Source of the DNA: Enterobacter hormaechei ATCC 49162
GTDB lineage: Bacteria; Pseudomonadota; Gammaproteobacteria; Enterobacterales; Enterobacteriaceae
Direction: 5' to 3'
Length of the DNA stretch: 64,000 bases
Assembly: GCF_001875655.1 (NCBI RefSeq)
Contig: NZ_MKEQ01000001.1
Span: forward strand, 3,224,001-3,288,000
How positions within the stretch are numbered: position 1 is the stretch's first letter; each line of letters begins with the position of its first letter. Made by a program: the position numbers and the translations under genes. Shown here in pieces: positions 32,050-41,603 of the stretch. The notes beneath the pieces are model-generated. The model did not search any database. It was given only the letters and a program-made list of their open reading frames with translations, and had not been told where the DNA came from.

Positions 32050-33900
32050 ATGGCCTTATTACAAATTAGTGAGCCTGGCTTAAGTGCCGCACCGCATCAG
32101 CGTCGTCTGGCGGTGGGTATTGATCTGGGCACCACCAATTCCCTCGTGGCGACCGTGCGCAGCGGCCAGGCGGAAACGCTGGCTGACGAGCAGGGCCGCC
32201 ATCTGCTGCCTTCCGTGGTCCACTACCAGCAGCAGGGTCATGCGGTCGGGTTTGATGCCCGCGCTAACGCCTCGCGCGATCCGGCCAATACCATCAGCTC
32301 GGTTAAGCGCATGATGGGCCGCTCGCTGGCGGATATCCAGGCCCGCTACCCGCACCTGCCGTATCAGCTTCAGGCCAGCGAAAACGGCCTGCCGATGATT
32401 GCGACCGCTGCCGGTCTGTTGAACCCGATTCGCGTTTCCGCTGACATTCTCAAAGCGCTGGCGGAGCGCGCCACGGCGACGCTTGGCGGCGATCTGGACG
32501 GCGTGGTGATCACCGTTCCGGCCTACTTCGACGACGCACAGCGTCAGGGCACCAAAGACGCCGCGCGTCTGGCGGGCCTGCACGTGCTGCGCCTGCTGAA
32601 CGAACCGACGGCAGCGGCGATTGCCTACGGCCTCGACTCCGGTCAGGAAGGGGTGATTGCGGTCTACGATCTTGGCGGCGGCACCTTTGATATCTCTATC
32701 CTGCGCTTAAGCCGCGGCGTGTTTGAAGTGCTGGCGACAGGCGGGGATTCCGCGCTGGGCGGCGACGACTTTGACCATCTGCTGGCGGACTACATCCGCG
32801 AACAGGCGGGCATCAGCGATCGCAGCGATGTGCGCGTACAGCGTGAACTGCTGGATGCGGCCATCGACGCCAAAATCGCCCTGAGCGATGCACAGTCCGT
32901 CAGCGTGAACGTCGCAGGCTGGCAGGGTGAGATCACCCGCGACCAGTTCAGCGAACTGATTGCGCCTCTGGTTAAACGCACGCTGCTGGCCTGCCGTCGC
33001 GCATTGAAAGATGCGGGCGTCGACGCCAGCGAGGTGCTGGAAGTGGTCATGGTTGGCGGCTCAACCCGCGTGCCGCTGGTGCGCGAGCGCGTGGGCGAAT
33101 TCTTTGGCCGCACGCCGCTGACCTCCATCGACCCGGACAAAGTGGTTGCCGTGGGCGCCGCTATCCAGGCCGATATTCTGGTGGGCAACAAGCCGGACAG
33201 CGAAATGCTGCTGCTGGACGTCATCCCGCTGTCGCTGGGTTTAGAAACCATGGGCGGCCTGGTGGAGAAAGTCATTCCGCGCAACACCACTATTCCGGTG
33301 GCACGCGCGCAGGAGTTCACGACCTTCAAAGACGGCCAGACCGCGATGTCGATCCACGTGATGCAGGGCGAACGCGAGCTGGTGCAGGACTGCCGCTCTC
33401 TGGCGCGCTTTGCGCTGCGCGGCATCCCGGCGCTGCCAGCGGGCGGGGCGCACATTCGCGTCACCTTCCAGGTGGATGCGGACGGTCTGCTGAGCGTGAC
33501 GGCGATGGAAAAATCGACCGGCGTGGAATCGTCCATCCAGGTGAAGCCGTCTTACGGCCTGACCGATGGCGAGATCGCCTCCATGATTCAGGACTCAATG
33601 AGCTACGCCGAGCAGGATGTGAAGGCACGTATGCTGGCTGAACAGAAAGTTGAAGCCGCACGCGTACTGGAAAGCCTGACCGGTGCGCTCGCTGCCGATG
33701 CCGCGCTGTTAAGCGCCGCAGAGCGTCAGGTAATTGACCAGGCTGCCGCGCATTTAAGCCTGGTGGCTATGGGCCATGACGCTGACGCCATAGAAGAAGC
33801 CATTAAAAACGTTGATAAACAAACCCAGGACTTCGCTGCTCGCCGCATGGACAAATCTGTCCGCGTTGCGCTGAAAGGCCAGTCCGTGGACGAGGTTTAA
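32050..33900 (+). CDS. hscA: Fe-S assembly chaperone HscA (Hsc66)
   Basis: HscA is a specialised Hsp70 that binds the LPPVK motif of IscU and drives cluster transfer with ATP. 616 residues as in E. coli: nucleotide-binding domain about 1-385 ([15 protein letters not shown] near 21, [13 protein letters not shown] near 205) and a substrate-binding domain about 390-616. The fdx ATG follows its stop with one base between them. Confidence 0.98.
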   Translation: MALLQISEPGLSAAPHQRRLAVGIDLGTTNSLVATVRSGQAETLADEQGRHLLPSVVHYQQQGHAVGFDARANASRDPANTISSVKRMMGRSLADIQARYPHLPYQLQASENGLPMIATAAGLLNPIRVSADILKALAERATATLGGDLDGVVITVPAYFDDAQRQGTKDAARLAGLHVLRLLNEPTAAAIAYGLDSGQEGVIAVYDLGGGTFDISILRLSRGVFEVLATGGDSALGGDDFDHLLADYIREQAGISDRSDVRVQRELLDAAIDAKIALSDAQSVSVNVAGWQGEITRDQFSELIAPLVKRTLLACRRALKDAGVDASEVLEVVMVGGSTRVPLVRERVGEFFGRTPLTSIDPDKVVAVGAAIQADILVGNKPDSEMLLLDVIPLSLGLETMGGLVEKVIPRNTTIPVARAQEFTTFKDGQTAMSIHVMQGERELVQDCRSLARFALRGIPALPAGGAHIRVTFQVDADGLLSVTAMEKSTGVESSIQVKPSYGLTDGEIASMIQDSMSYAEQDVKARMLAEQKVEAARVLESLTGALAADAALLSAAERQVIDQAAAHLSLVAMGHDADAIEEAIKNVDKQTQDFAARRMDKSVRVALKGQSVDEV

Positions 33901-33901
33901 T

Positions 33902-34237
33902 ATGCCAAAGATTGTAATTTTGCCTCATGCGGACCTCTGTCCGGATGGCGCTGTTCTGGAAGCGAAGACCGGTGAAACCATTCTCGATGTTGCCCTGCGT
34001 GCAGGTATCGAAGTGGAACACGCCTGTGAAAAATCCTGTGCCTGCACCACCTGCCACTGCATCGTGCGTGAAGGTTTCGACTCTCTTGCTGAGAGCACCG
34101 AAGATGAAGACGATATGCTGGATAAAGCATGGGGTCTGGAGCCAGACAGCCGCCTGAGCTGTCAGGCCGCGGTGACCGATGAAGATCTGGTCGTGGAATT
34201 CCCACGCTACACCATCAACCACGCACGCGAGCATTGA
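33902..34237 (+). CDS. fdx: [2Fe-2S] ferredoxin
   Basis: Fdx supplies electrons during cluster assembly on IscU. 111 residues, adrenodoxin type, with ligands Cys42, Cys48, Cys51 and Cys87 ([20 protein letters not shown]). One base after hscA, one before iscX. Confidence 0.98.
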   Translation: MPKIVILPHADLCPDGAVLEAKTGETILDVALRAGIEVEHACEKSCACTTCHCIVREGFDSLAESTEDEDDMLDKAWGLEPDSRLSCQAAVTDEDLVVEFPRYTINHAREH

Positions 34238-34238
34238 T

Positions 34239-34439
34239 ATGGGACTGAAGTGGACAGACAGCCGTGAAATCGGCGAAGCGCTCTACGACGCGAACCCGGA
34301 TCTCGATCCGAAGACCGTACGATTCACCGACATGCATCAGTGGATTTGCGATCTGGAGGATTTCGACGATGATCCAAACGCATCCAATGAAAAAATTCTG
34401 GAGGCGATTCTGTTAGTCTGGTTAGATGAAGCAGAGTAA
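34239..34439 (+). CDS. iscX: IscX, iron-binding regulator of IscS
   Basis: IscX is a small acidic protein that binds IscS at the same surface as CyaY and Fdx and modulates cluster formation. 66 residues, exactly E. coli length, rich in Asp/Glu ([14 protein letters not shown]). ATG 34239 begins [15 protein letters not shown], one base after fdx. Last isc gene before a hairpin. Confidence 0.96.
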   Translation: MGLKWTDSREIGEALYDANPDLDPKTVRFTDMHQWICDLEDFDDDPNASNEKILEAILLVWLDEAE

Positions 34440-34446
34440 ATCACTT

Positions 34447-34473
34447 AACGGGCTGCCTTCAGGCGGCCCGTTT
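34447..34473 (+). terminator. Terminator after iscX
   Basis: The stem ACGGGC-TGCC pairs with GGC-GGCCCGT and ends in GTTTGC; it lies between iscX and pepB, 20 bases before the pepB start. Confidence 0.65.
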
Positions 34474-34492
34474 GCTAATAAGGATAAATAAA

Positions 34493-35779
34493 ATGACCGA
34501 AGCGATGAAGATTACGCTCTCCACGCAGCCTGCGGACGCACGCTGGGGCGAGAAAGCCACGTACAGCATCAACAACGACGGTATTACCCTGCACCTGACG
34601 GGCAAAGATGATTTGGGCCTGATCCAGCGCGCCGCGCGTAAAATTGACGGCCTGGGCATTAAGCATGTGTCGCTGGAAGGCGAAGGCTGGGACACCGACC
34701 GCAGCTGGGCGTTCTGGGCGGGCTACAAAGGGCCGAAAGGCACCCGCAAAATTGAGTGGGCGAACCTCGACGAAGCCGGTCAGAAAGAGCTGGAAAGCCG
34801 CCTGCAAATTATCGACTGGGTACGCGACACCATCAACGCCCCGGCAGAAGAGTTAGGTCCTGAGCAACTGGCGCAGCGCGCGGTTGACCTGCTGTGTGGC
34901 GTGGCGGGTGAAAAAATGTCCTACCGCATCACCAAAGGTGAAGATCTGCGCGAGCAGAACTACCTGGGCATCCACACCGTGGGCCGTGGCTCCGAGCGTC
35001 CTCCGGTCCTGCTGGCGCTGGATTACAACCCAACCGGCGATAAAGAAGCGCCGGTCTTTGCCTGTCTGGTCGGGAAAGGTATCACCTTCGACACCGGCGG
35101 CTACAGCCTGAAGCAAAGCGCGTTTATGGACTCCATGAAGTCTGACATGGGCGGCGCGGCAACCATCACCGGCGCGCTGGCGTTTGCCATTACTCGCGGT
35201 CTGAACAAGCGCGTGAAGCTGTACCTGTGCTGTGCGGACAACATGGTGAGCGGCAATGCCTTCAAGCTGGGCGATATCATTCGCTACCGCAACGGCAAAA
35301 ACGTCGAAGTGATGAACACCGACGCCGAAGGCCGTCTGGTGCTGGCCGATGGCCTGATTGACGCCTGTGCGCAGAAGCCGGAGCTGATTATCGACATGGC
35401 GACCCTGACCGGCGCGGCGAAAACCGCCCTGGGCAACGACTACCACGCGCTGTTCAGCTTCGACGACAAGCTGGCCGCTCGCCTGCTGGCAAGCGCGGCT
35501 GCGGAAAACGAACCGTTCTGGCGTCTGCCACTGGCCGAGTTCCACCGCAGCCAGCTGCCGTCTAACTTTGCCGAGCTGAACAACACCGCGAGCGCGGCGT
35601 ACCCGGCGGGGGCAAGCACCGCAGCAGGCTTCCTGTCTCACTTCGTTGAGAACTACCATGAAGGCTGGCTGCACATTGACTGCTCCGCAACCTACCGTAA
35701 AGCGGCGGTTGAGCAGTGGTCCGCGGGGGCGACCGGTCTGGGCGTGCGTACCGTGGCGAACCTGCTGACGGCTGAGTAA
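34493..35779 (+). CDS. pepB: Peptidase B (M17 aminopeptidase)
   Basis: PepB is a broad-specificity leucyl-aminopeptidase-family enzyme with two catalytic metal ions, in the cytoplasm. 428 residues (E. coli 427). The M17 signature [14 protein letters not shown] is near residue 280, with metal/active residues around [17 protein letters not shown] 34493 ([15 protein letters not shown]) follows AAGGATAAATAAA. Follows the isc operon, as in E. coli. Confidence 0.97.
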   Translation: MTEAMKITLSTQPADARWGEKATYSINNDGITLHLTGKDDLGLIQRAARKIDGLGIKHVSLEGEGWDTDRSWAFWAGYKGPKGTRKIEWANLDEAGQKELESRLQIIDWVRDTINAPAEELGPEQLAQRAVDLLCGVAGEKMSYRITKGEDLREQNYLGIHTVGRGSERPPVLLALDYNPTGDKEAPVFACLVGKGITFDTGGYSLKQSAFMDSMKSDMGGAATITGALAFAITRGLNKRVKLYLCCADNMVSGNAFKLGDIIRYRNGKNVEVMNTDAEGRLVLADGLIDACAQKPELIIDMATLTGAAKTALGNDYHALFSFDDKLAARLLASAAAENEPFWRLPLAEFHRSQLPSNFAELNNTASAAYPAGASTAAGFLSHFVENYHEGWLHIDCSATYRKAAVEQWSAGATGLGVRTVANLLTAE

Positions 35780-35785
35780 TCGTTA

Positions 35786-35868
35786 CCCCTCACCCCAGCC
35801 CTCTCCCCAAAGGGGAGAGGGTGTTCAAATTCCCTCTCTCCTTTGGGGAGAGGGTTAGGGTGAGGGGG
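35786..35868. repeat. Large GC-rich palindromic repeat between pepB and sseB
   Basis: An 83-base near-perfect palindrome: left arm begins CCCCTCACCCCAGCCCTCTC, right arm ends AGGGTTAGGGTGAGGGG. Each arm holds its own short hairpin (CTCTCCCC-AAA-GGGGAGAG type). It starts seven bases after the pepB stop and ends 22 bases before the sseB start. A half copy is at 3287-3326. It lacks a T-run, so it is an intergenic repeat rather than a simple terminator. Confidence 0.85.
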
Positions 35869-35890
35869 AAATGCACCATCTGGAATAACT

Positions 35891-36667
35891 ATGTCCGAAA
35901 CCAAAAACGAATTAGAAACCCTGCTGGCGCAGGCGGCGACCGAGCCCGCCCACCGCCCAGCTTTTTTCCGTACGCTGCTGGAATCCACCGTCTGGGTGCC
36001 AGGCACCGCGGCGGAAGGTGAGCAGGTTGTCGAAGACAGCTCGCTGGATCTGCTGCACTGGGAGAAAGATGACGGCACGTCGGTGATCCCGTTCTTCACC
36101 TCACTGGAAGCGTTGCAGGAGGCGGTAGAAGACGAACAGGCATTCGTGGTGATGCCGGTGCGCACGCTGTTCGAGATGACGCTGGGGCAGACATTGTTTC
36201 TTAACGCCAAACTGCCGACCGGGAAAGAGTTCACTCCGCGTGAAATCAGCCACCTGATGGGTGAAGAGGGCAACCCGCTCAGCACCCAGGAGGTGCTGGA
36301 AGGGGGCGAAACGCTGCTGCTGTCTGAAGTGGCCGAGCCGCCCGCGCAGATGATTGACTCCCTGACCACGCTGTTTAAAACCATCAAGCCGGTAAAACGT
36401 GCGTTTCTCTGCTCCATCAAAGAGAGCGCTGACGAACAGCCCGTGCTGCTGATTGGTATTGAGGCGGACGGCGATATTGAGGAGATCATCCAGGCGGCGG
36501 GCAGCGTGGCGACCGACACGCTGCCGGGCGATGAGCCGATTGATATCTGTCAGGTGAAGAAAGGTGAGAAGGGCATCAGCCACTTTATTACCGAGCACAT
36601 CACCCCGTTCTACGAGCGTCGCTGGGGCGGCTTCCTGCGCGATCTCAAGACCAACCGCATTATCTGA
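35891..36667 (+). CDS. sseB: Enhanced serine sensitivity protein SseB
   Basis: 258 residues as in E. coli SseB, named for serine sensitivity when in multicopy; biochemical function unknown. Two SseB-type domains: N-terminal (about 10-125, including FFTSLEALQEAVEDEQAFVV) and C-terminal (about 140-258). No signal peptide. Unlike E. coli, the next gene is not sseA but an RpiR regulator on the opposite strand. Confidence 0.93.
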   Translation: MSETKNELETLLAQAATEPAHRPAFFRTLLESTVWVPGTAAEGEQVVEDSSLDLLHWEKDDGTSVIPFFTSLEALQEAVEDEQAFVVMPVRTLFEMTLGQTLFLNAKLPTGKEFTPREISHLMGEEGNPLSTQEVLEGGETLLLSEVAEPPAQMIDSLTTLFKTIKPVKRAFLCSIKESADEQPVLLIGIEADGDIEEIIQAAGSVATDTLPGDEPIDICQVKKGEKGISHFITEHITPFYERRWGGFLRDLKTNRII

Positions 36668-36684
36668 TTACGGCGGGGTGAGCT

Positions 36685-37455
36685 TCACCCCGTTGCTTCC
36701 AGCAGCAGTAAATCCATCAGCAGCACCAGATTCGACTCAAACGACGTCACCCCTGCGGCTTCGGCGGCGAAGTGTACCGCCTCGTCATAGAGGGCAAAGT
36801 GCACGTCCGCCATTCCCGCCAGCGTATTGGCCGACGCGCGGGTAAAGGCGACAATCGTCATGCCGACGTTTTTGGCAATCCGCGCTTTATCCAGCACCTG
36901 CTCCGTTTCGCCGCTGCGCGAAACGGCAATAAACACCTGATAACGCGCGGCGTTGCTGAGGAAAATATTCCGGCTGTCCCCCGGTCCGGAGATAAACGCC
37001 GTTTTTCCCAGCACCTGCAACTTTTTGGTCAGGTACTCGGCAAAAAGATAGGAAAACCCGGCGCCGTAGAGAAAGAAGCTCTCTTTCTGGCGCAACAGGC
37101 TGGCAAACTGCTGGCGTTTGTCCTGGGTGACCCACTGGAAGGTGTGCTGATAGTTGGCAATGAACTGAGCAAAAAGCGCGGGCAATTCTGTCTGTTGCTC
37201 AGGCTGCACGGTGATATGCGGTGTATCAGAAAGCAGTTGCTTGCAGTGCCAGATAAACTCGCTAAAGCCACTGAAGCCTAACTTCTGGCACAGCCGCATA
37301 ATCGTCGCGGTGGAGACAAATGTCGCCTGCGCCAGCTCGCGCACCGTGATGTTGCCCACCAGTAACGGATGCTCCGTAAGATGGGCGAGGACGCGATACT
37401 CTGCACGGGTCAGCGACGACCCGCGCGTTAACAGCGTAGCCAGGCGGTTATCCAT
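36685..37455 (-). CDS. RpiR-family regulator coupled to sseA
   Basis: A 256-residue RpiR/MurR-type regulator: helix-turn-helix about 1-77 (TVRELAQATFVSTATIMRLCQKLGF) and a SIS domain about 105-235 (FLYGAGFSYLFAEYLTKKL, VSRSGETEQVL) for a sugar phosphate. Its ATG overlaps the sseA stop (TAATG), so it is translated after sseA. It resembles regulators of alpha- or beta-glucoside PTS operons such as GlvR. The GH4 glucosidase and EIICB genes upstream on the same strand are the obvious targets. E. coli K-12 has no such gene here. Specific ligand unknown. Confidence 0.85.
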   Translation of the reverse strand: MDNRLATLLTRGSSLTRAEYRVLAHLTEHPLLVGNITVRELAQATFVSTATIMRLCQKLGFSGFSEFIWHCKQLLSDTPHITVQPEQQTELPALFAQFIANYQHTFQWVTQDKRQQFASLLRQKESFFLYGAGFSYLFAEYLTKKLQVLGKTAFISGPGDSRNIFLSNAARYQVFIAVSRSGETEQVLDKARIAKNVGMTIVAFTRASANTLAGMADVHFALYDEAVHFAAEAAGVTSFESNLVLLMDLLLLEATG

Positions 37456-38300
37456 TATTTTGCCGGTTCAACCGGCAGATCGTCTCGTGCACCCCATTCA
37501 CTCCAGGCGCCGTCGTAGAGAGTCACGTCATTCGCGCCAAGGGTTGCCAGCGCCAGAATTACCACGCAGGCCGTCACGCCGGAGCCGCAGCTGGCAATAA
37601 CCGGACGATGTAAATCAACGCCCGCACGTTCAAAAATGGCGCGCAATTCATCGGTAGTTTTCAGCTCACCTTCAAACACCAGATCGCCCCACGGCACGTT
37701 CAGCGCCCCTGGAATATGACCACGCCTCAGCCCCGGACGCGGTTCATCCGCTTCAGCGTTAAAGCGCGGCGCGGGACGGGCATCGACGATTTGTGCCGTC
37801 TTTTCATGGCTCACGACCAGCACATCGGTCAGGCGTTTCACCACGTGCGCGTCGAACGTCGCGTCGAACTCCCCTTCTGGCAGCGTGACGTCGCCCTGCT
37901 GAAGCGGCAGCTCATCACGCTTCCAGCCTGCAAGCCCGCCCGCCAGAATCGACACTTTTTCCACGCCGAAGTTTTTCAGCATCCACCACGCCCGCGGCGC
38001 AGAGAAGAGATTACCTTCATCGTAAACAACAAGATGTTTATCTTTGCTGATGCCCAGCTCGCGCATCGCCACGGAAAACGCTTCCGGGCGCGGCAGCATG
38101 TGCGGCAGGGGAGAGGTGTGATCGGAGAGGGCTTCGATATCAAAAAATACCGCGCCGGGCAGATGCCCTGCGCGATATTCATCGGGAACGTCACGATGCT
38201 CCTGGCCCGGCGGGGCCATACGCGCGTCAATAATCTGGACTTCCGGGTCATCGCCGTGCTCAATCAGCCAGTCGGCGGCGACAAAATATGAGGTGGACAT
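37455..38300 (-). CDS. sseA: 3-mercaptopyruvate sulfurtransferase SseA
   Basis: SseA transfers sulfur from 3-mercaptopyruvate to thiophilic acceptors. 281 residues: two rhodanese domains (about 7-130 and 160-275), active-site Cys238 in ASCGSGVTAC, the CGSGVTA loop diagnostic of mercaptopyruvate rather than thiosulfate sulfurtransferases. Start MSTSYFVAADWLI at 38300, preceded by GGAGGC; the frame is open to 38375 but that part overlaps a hairpin. Sandwiched between sugar-PTS genes on both sides, unlike E. coli. Confidence 0.95.
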   Translation of the reverse strand: MSTSYFVAADWLIEHGDDPEVQIIDARMAPPGQEHRDVPDEYRAGHLPGAVFFDIEALSDHTSPLPHMLPRPEAFSVAMRELGISKDKHLVVYDEGNLFSAPRAWWMLKNFGVEKVSILAGGLAGWKRDELPLQQGDVTLPEGEFDATFDAHVVKRLTDVLVVSHEKTAQIVDARPAPRFNAEADEPRPGLRRGHIPGALNVPWGDLVFEGELKTTDELRAIFERAGVDLHRPVIASCGSGVTACVVILALATLGANDVTLYDGAWSEWGARDDLPVEPAK

Positions 38301-38324
38301 GGGTTGCCTCCATTCTTTTCCGTA

Positions 38325-38360
38325 AAAAAGGATTGTCGGTGTTTTTTCTGACACCGACAA
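38325..38360 (-). terminator. Terminator after the GH4 gene, in the sseA leader
   Basis: On the minus strand a 10-bp perfect stem (TTGTCGGTGT / ACACCGACAA) is followed by TCCTTTTTTA. It lies 30 bases after the GH4 stop and 25 bases before the sseA ATG. It fits an intrinsic terminator of the PTS-GH4 operon, and because it sits so close to sseA it could also act as an attenuator in the sseA leader. Confidence 0.8.
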
Positions 38361-38390
38361 GCTAACCACGTTCAACTCGCGAGCAAGCCC

Positions 38391-39758
38391 CTATTTTTTC
38401 ACCGCTTCGCCGTCCTGCCAGGCTTTTTGCAGCGCAGGCCAGTAGTCGCGGTTGGCTTCAATCATCTCATCCAGAATCGCCTTCGCGTGCTCCATGGTCG
38501 GCACGGTGCGGTTGAGGGTGAACGCCTGAAGCGCTTTCTCGTAGCTGCCTTCGATGGTCGCCTCTACCAGCAGCTGTTCAGACGCCAGCTGCTGTTGCAG
38601 CAGAGTCTGATGGAACAGCGGCACTTGCCCCATGCGCACAGGCTCCGGCCCTTCGGAAGTAATATAGGCAGGCACCTCGACCACCGCATCGTACGGCAGA
38701 TTGGTAATCGCCCCGCGGTTCTCCACCATTACCAGATGACGCTGGCGCAGGTTGAACGCCAGCGAGCAGGCGACGTCCACGATAAACTCGCCGTGAACGC
38801 CAACGTGGAAGGCATCCGGTAAGATCCCGGTGCGCTTATATTCTTCGGCTGCGGCAAACAGTTTTTTCTCACGCCCGTTCATCACTTCGTTGGCGCGGGT
38901 ATAGTCCGGGTTCTGATGCTCCACAATCTGGTTTGGCATCAGGTAGTACTGTAAATAAGGGTTCGGCAGGTACTCCGGGAAGAGATCCATGATCGGCTTG
39001 ATGTTGCGCCAGGTTTTCACCCACGACGGATCCGAGTGCTGCGGGTCGGTTTTCGCGGCATCTTCCGTCAGCAGGCCAAACTTCGCGATATGTTTACGCA
39101 GCTCCGGTAATTTGTCCTCACCGTCCACCCGCACGTGGGTAAACCAGCCGAAGTGGTTGAGGCCAAAATAGTCCACCTCCAGTTTATGACGATCCACGCC
39201 CAGAATGGCGCCCATATTGCGCATGGCGGCAACCGGCATATCGCAGATGTTCAGCACGCGCGCGTTGGGGCGCAGGCGGCGCACGCCTTCAGCGACGATC
39301 GCCGCCGGGTTGGAGTAGTTCACGATCCAGGCTTTCTCATGCGCGTAGCGTTCCACCCGATCGATCAGCTCCACCATCGGCAGGATGGTGCGCAGGCCAT
39401 ACGCCAGCCCACCCGGTCCGCAGGTTTCCTGGCCGACCACGCCATGACGCAGCGGAATTTTTTCATCCTGCTCGCGCATTTTGTACTGTCCGACGCGCAT
39501 CTGAGCAAAAACAAAATGTGCGCCGCTGAAGGCCACTTCCGGGTCGCTGGTGACGGTAAATTTGATGCTCTGGCTGTGGTCGCGAATGACCTTCTCTACC
39601 ACGGGCGCAATGGTGTTCTGACGCGCCTCGTCGATGTCATACAGGCGAATCTCTGCCAGGGGGAAATCGTGCAGGCGTACCATCAGGCTTTTCACAATAC
39701 CTGGCGTGTAGGTACTACCGCCACCGGCAATCGACAGAATAAATGGGGGTGTAAACAT
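38391..39758 (-). CDS. Family-4 6-phospho-alpha-glucosidase
   Basis: Glycoside hydrolase family 4 enzyme, 455 residues, expected to hydrolyse a 6-phospho-alpha-glucoside (maltose-6-phosphate type) inside the cell using NAD+ and a divalent metal. N-terminal nucleotide motif SIAGGGSTYTPGIV. Catalytic and metal region VGQETCGPGGLAYG, NICDMP (metal-ligand Cys) and FGLNHFGW. It resembles Klebsiella AglB and GlvA; CDMP is typical of 6-phospho-alpha-glucosidases. 12 bases after the EIICB gene, forming an operon. Exact sugar (maltose, sucrose isomers, trehalose) cannot be read from sequence. Confidence 0.9.
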   Translation of the reverse strand: MFTPPFILSIAGGGSTYTPGIVKSLMVRLHDFPLAEIRLYDIDEARQNTIAPVVEKVIRDHSQSIKFTVTSDPEVAFSGAHFVFAQMRVGQYKMREQDEKIPLRHGVVGQETCGPGGLAYGLRTILPMVELIDRVERYAHEKAWIVNYSNPAAIVAEGVRRLRPNARVLNICDMPVAAMRNMGAILGVDRHKLEVDYFGLNHFGWFTHVRVDGEDKLPELRKHIAKFGLLTEDAAKTDPQHSDPSWVKTWRNIKPIMDLFPEYLPNPYLQYYLMPNQIVEHQNPDYTRANEVMNGREKKLFAAAEEYKRTGILPDAFHVGVHGEFIVDVACSLAFNLRQRHLVMVENRGAITNLPYDAVVEVPAYITSEGPEPVRMGQVPLFHQTLLQQQLASEQLLVEATIEGSYEKALQAFTLNRTVPTMEHAKAILDEMIEANRDYWPALQKAWQDGEAVKK

Positions 39759-39770
39759 CTTTAGCTCCTT

Positions 39771-41315
39771 TCAGAGAAACGTCTCAACGGCTTCTCGCAT
39801 TTTTTTGACATGCAGCCCGTAGACCACCTGAACGTTGTTACCTTGTTTGATAATCCCTTTTGCGCCGGTTGCTTTCAGGCGCGGTTCGTCGATGATGGCG
39901 ACGTCCTTCACCGTGACGCGTAAGCGGGTGTAGCAGTTATCCACCACCTCTATGTTTTCCCGACCGCCCAGACCCACCACGATCGATTCGCCCAGCCCGT
40001 CGTTATTGCCCTTCGCCTGGTACTCCTGCTTGCTGTAGAGGCGCGTCTCCTGGTCCTCATCCTCACGCCCCGGCGTTTTCATGTTGAAGCGCAGGATCAG
40101 GAAGCGGAACACCAGGAAGTAGAGCGCGAACATGATCAGCCCGACCACGATGTACATTGGCCAGTTGGACTTTTCCGTGCCGAGCGGCAGGTTGTAGAGG
40201 ATGAAATCGATAATCCCGTTAGCGCCGATAGCGTGAACGCCAAACAGCGAGAACAGCATCATGCCGATGCCGGTCAGCACCGCATGCACCACGAACAGCA
40301 GCGGGGCAACAAACAGGAAGGAGAACTCAATCGGCTCGGTTACGCCGACCAGCAGCGAGGTCAGCGCCGCCGGGATCAGAATGGCTTTCGCAATCGCTTT
40401 ACGCTCGGGCTTCGCGGTCATGTACATCGCCAGCGCGGCGGCGGGCAGGCCGAACATCTTGCTGATGCCGCGCGCATCCCACACCACGGTGCTGCTGAGC
40501 TGCTTCACGTCCGGGCAGGCCATCTCGGCGAAGTAGATATTGCGCGCGCCCTGGTAAGCCGTACCGCAGACCTCCTGCGTACCGCCCAGTTCGGTGTAAA
40601 GGAATGGCGTATAGACCAGATGATGCAGGCCCGTCGGCACCAGAATGCGTTCAAGGAAACCGTAAATGGCTACGCCGAACGGGCCGGAGCCTTTAATGGC
40701 CAGCGCCAGCGCGCTAATACCGTGCTGTGCGTACGGCCACAGTTCGCTCATGACCACGCCGAGCAGCATAGAGACGGGCAGTATCACAATCGCGACGAAG
40801 CAGTGGCCGGAGTAAATCGCCATCGCGCCGTTAAACTGGACGCTGGAATATTTGTTGTACAGATAACCGGAGAGCGCCCCGGTCAGGATCCCGGCGAAAA
40901 CGCCCATCTCCAGCACCTGGACGCCCAGGACCATGCTTTGTCCGGCAGCTTTCATCTGCTCAGCAGGCGCCAGTTCCCCCTGAAGCTGTAACGTCACGTT
41001 CATGGCATTGATAAAAACAATAAAAGTCACCAGCCCAATCAGCGCCGCGTAGCCTTTGTCTCGCGTTGCCAGGCCAATCGGGATCCCGACGGCAAACACC
41101 AGCGCCAGGTTTACCAGCACCGACACGGCAGATTTGGCGATCAGCTGGCCGACACTCTGGATCAGCGGATGGCCGAGAAACGGCAGGTATTCGGCCAGAT
41201 TGCCGTTACCCAGCACATTCCCGAAGGCGATAAACAGACCGACGATGGGTAAAATAAGTACAGGTCCGTAAAGTGATTTTCCGAAATTTTGTAGGGCGTT
41301 CACGGCTCGTTTCAT
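39771..41315 (-). CDS. Alpha-glucoside PTS transporter, EIICB
   Basis: A 514-residue phosphotransferase permease: EIIC membrane domain (about 1-410, ten or so segments, substrate-site motif GVTEPIEFSFLFVAPLLF) and C-terminal EIIB (about 435-514) with phospho-Cys461 (VVDNCYTRLRV). Domain order C-B and sequence fit the GlvCB/AglA alpha-glucoside group. No EIIA domain, so it would borrow the glucose EIIA. ATG 41315 (MKRAVNALQNFGKSLYG) follows AGAGAG; an earlier in-frame start at 41342 is less likely. Works with the adjacent GH4 enzyme. Confidence 0.9.
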   Translation of the reverse strand: MKRAVNALQNFGKSLYGPVLILPIVGLFIAFGNVLGNGNLAEYLPFLGHPLIQSVGQLIAKSAVSVLVNLALVFAVGIPIGLATRDKGYAALIGLVTFIVFINAMNVTLQLQGELAPAEQMKAAGQSMVLGVQVLEMGVFAGILTGALSGYLYNKYSSVQFNGAMAIYSGHCFVAIVILPVSMLLGVVMSELWPYAQHGISALALAIKGSGPFGVAIYGFLERILVPTGLHHLVYTPFLYTELGGTQEVCGTAYQGARNIYFAEMACPDVKQLSSTVVWDARGISKMFGLPAAALAMYMTAKPERKAIAKAILIPAALTSLLVGVTEPIEFSFLFVAPLLFVVHAVLTGIGMMLFSLFGVHAIGANGIIDFILYNLPLGTEKSNWPMYIVVGLIMFALYFLVFRFLILRFNMKTPGREDEDQETRLYSKQEYQAKGNNDGLGESIVVGLGGRENIEVVDNCYTRLRVTVKDVAIIDEPRLKATGAKGIIKQGNNVQVVYGLHVKKMREAVETFL

Positions 41316-41429
41316 GGCTTTCTCTCTTATTGAACCGCGCACTCGGGGTGCGTCATGGTCATAAAACTAGCAGGCTCACTGCTTGCCTTTCCAGCTATCT
41401 TCTTGTTTTAAAAACAAATGACGCGAAAG

Positions 41430-41441
41430 GTAACATGTTAC
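41430..41441. promoter_or_regulatory. Palindrome upstream of the PTS operon, candidate operator
   Basis: GTAACATGTTAC is a perfect 12-base palindrome 115 bases before the EIICB start, in the 288-base gap shared with yfhM. A TGTGA half-site at 41450-41454 is next to it. It is a reasonable operator candidate for the RpiR regulator, by position only. On the other side of the gap, TTGTAT (41529-41534) and TAATAC (41551-41556) could form a weak yfhM promoter. Confidence 0.4.
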
Positions 41442-41603
41442 GTTACGCTGTGTGATCGCGGTTCCATCTCGTTATAGCGGCGAGATGCTATTCTGCGAGG
41501 CGCTTTCCAGATCCTAAAAATGGACTTTTTGTATTAACGAAACTTGCGGATAATACTTATCCGGACGACGACCAACAGGCCCCCCTCAGGCCAGGGACAA
41601 AGG

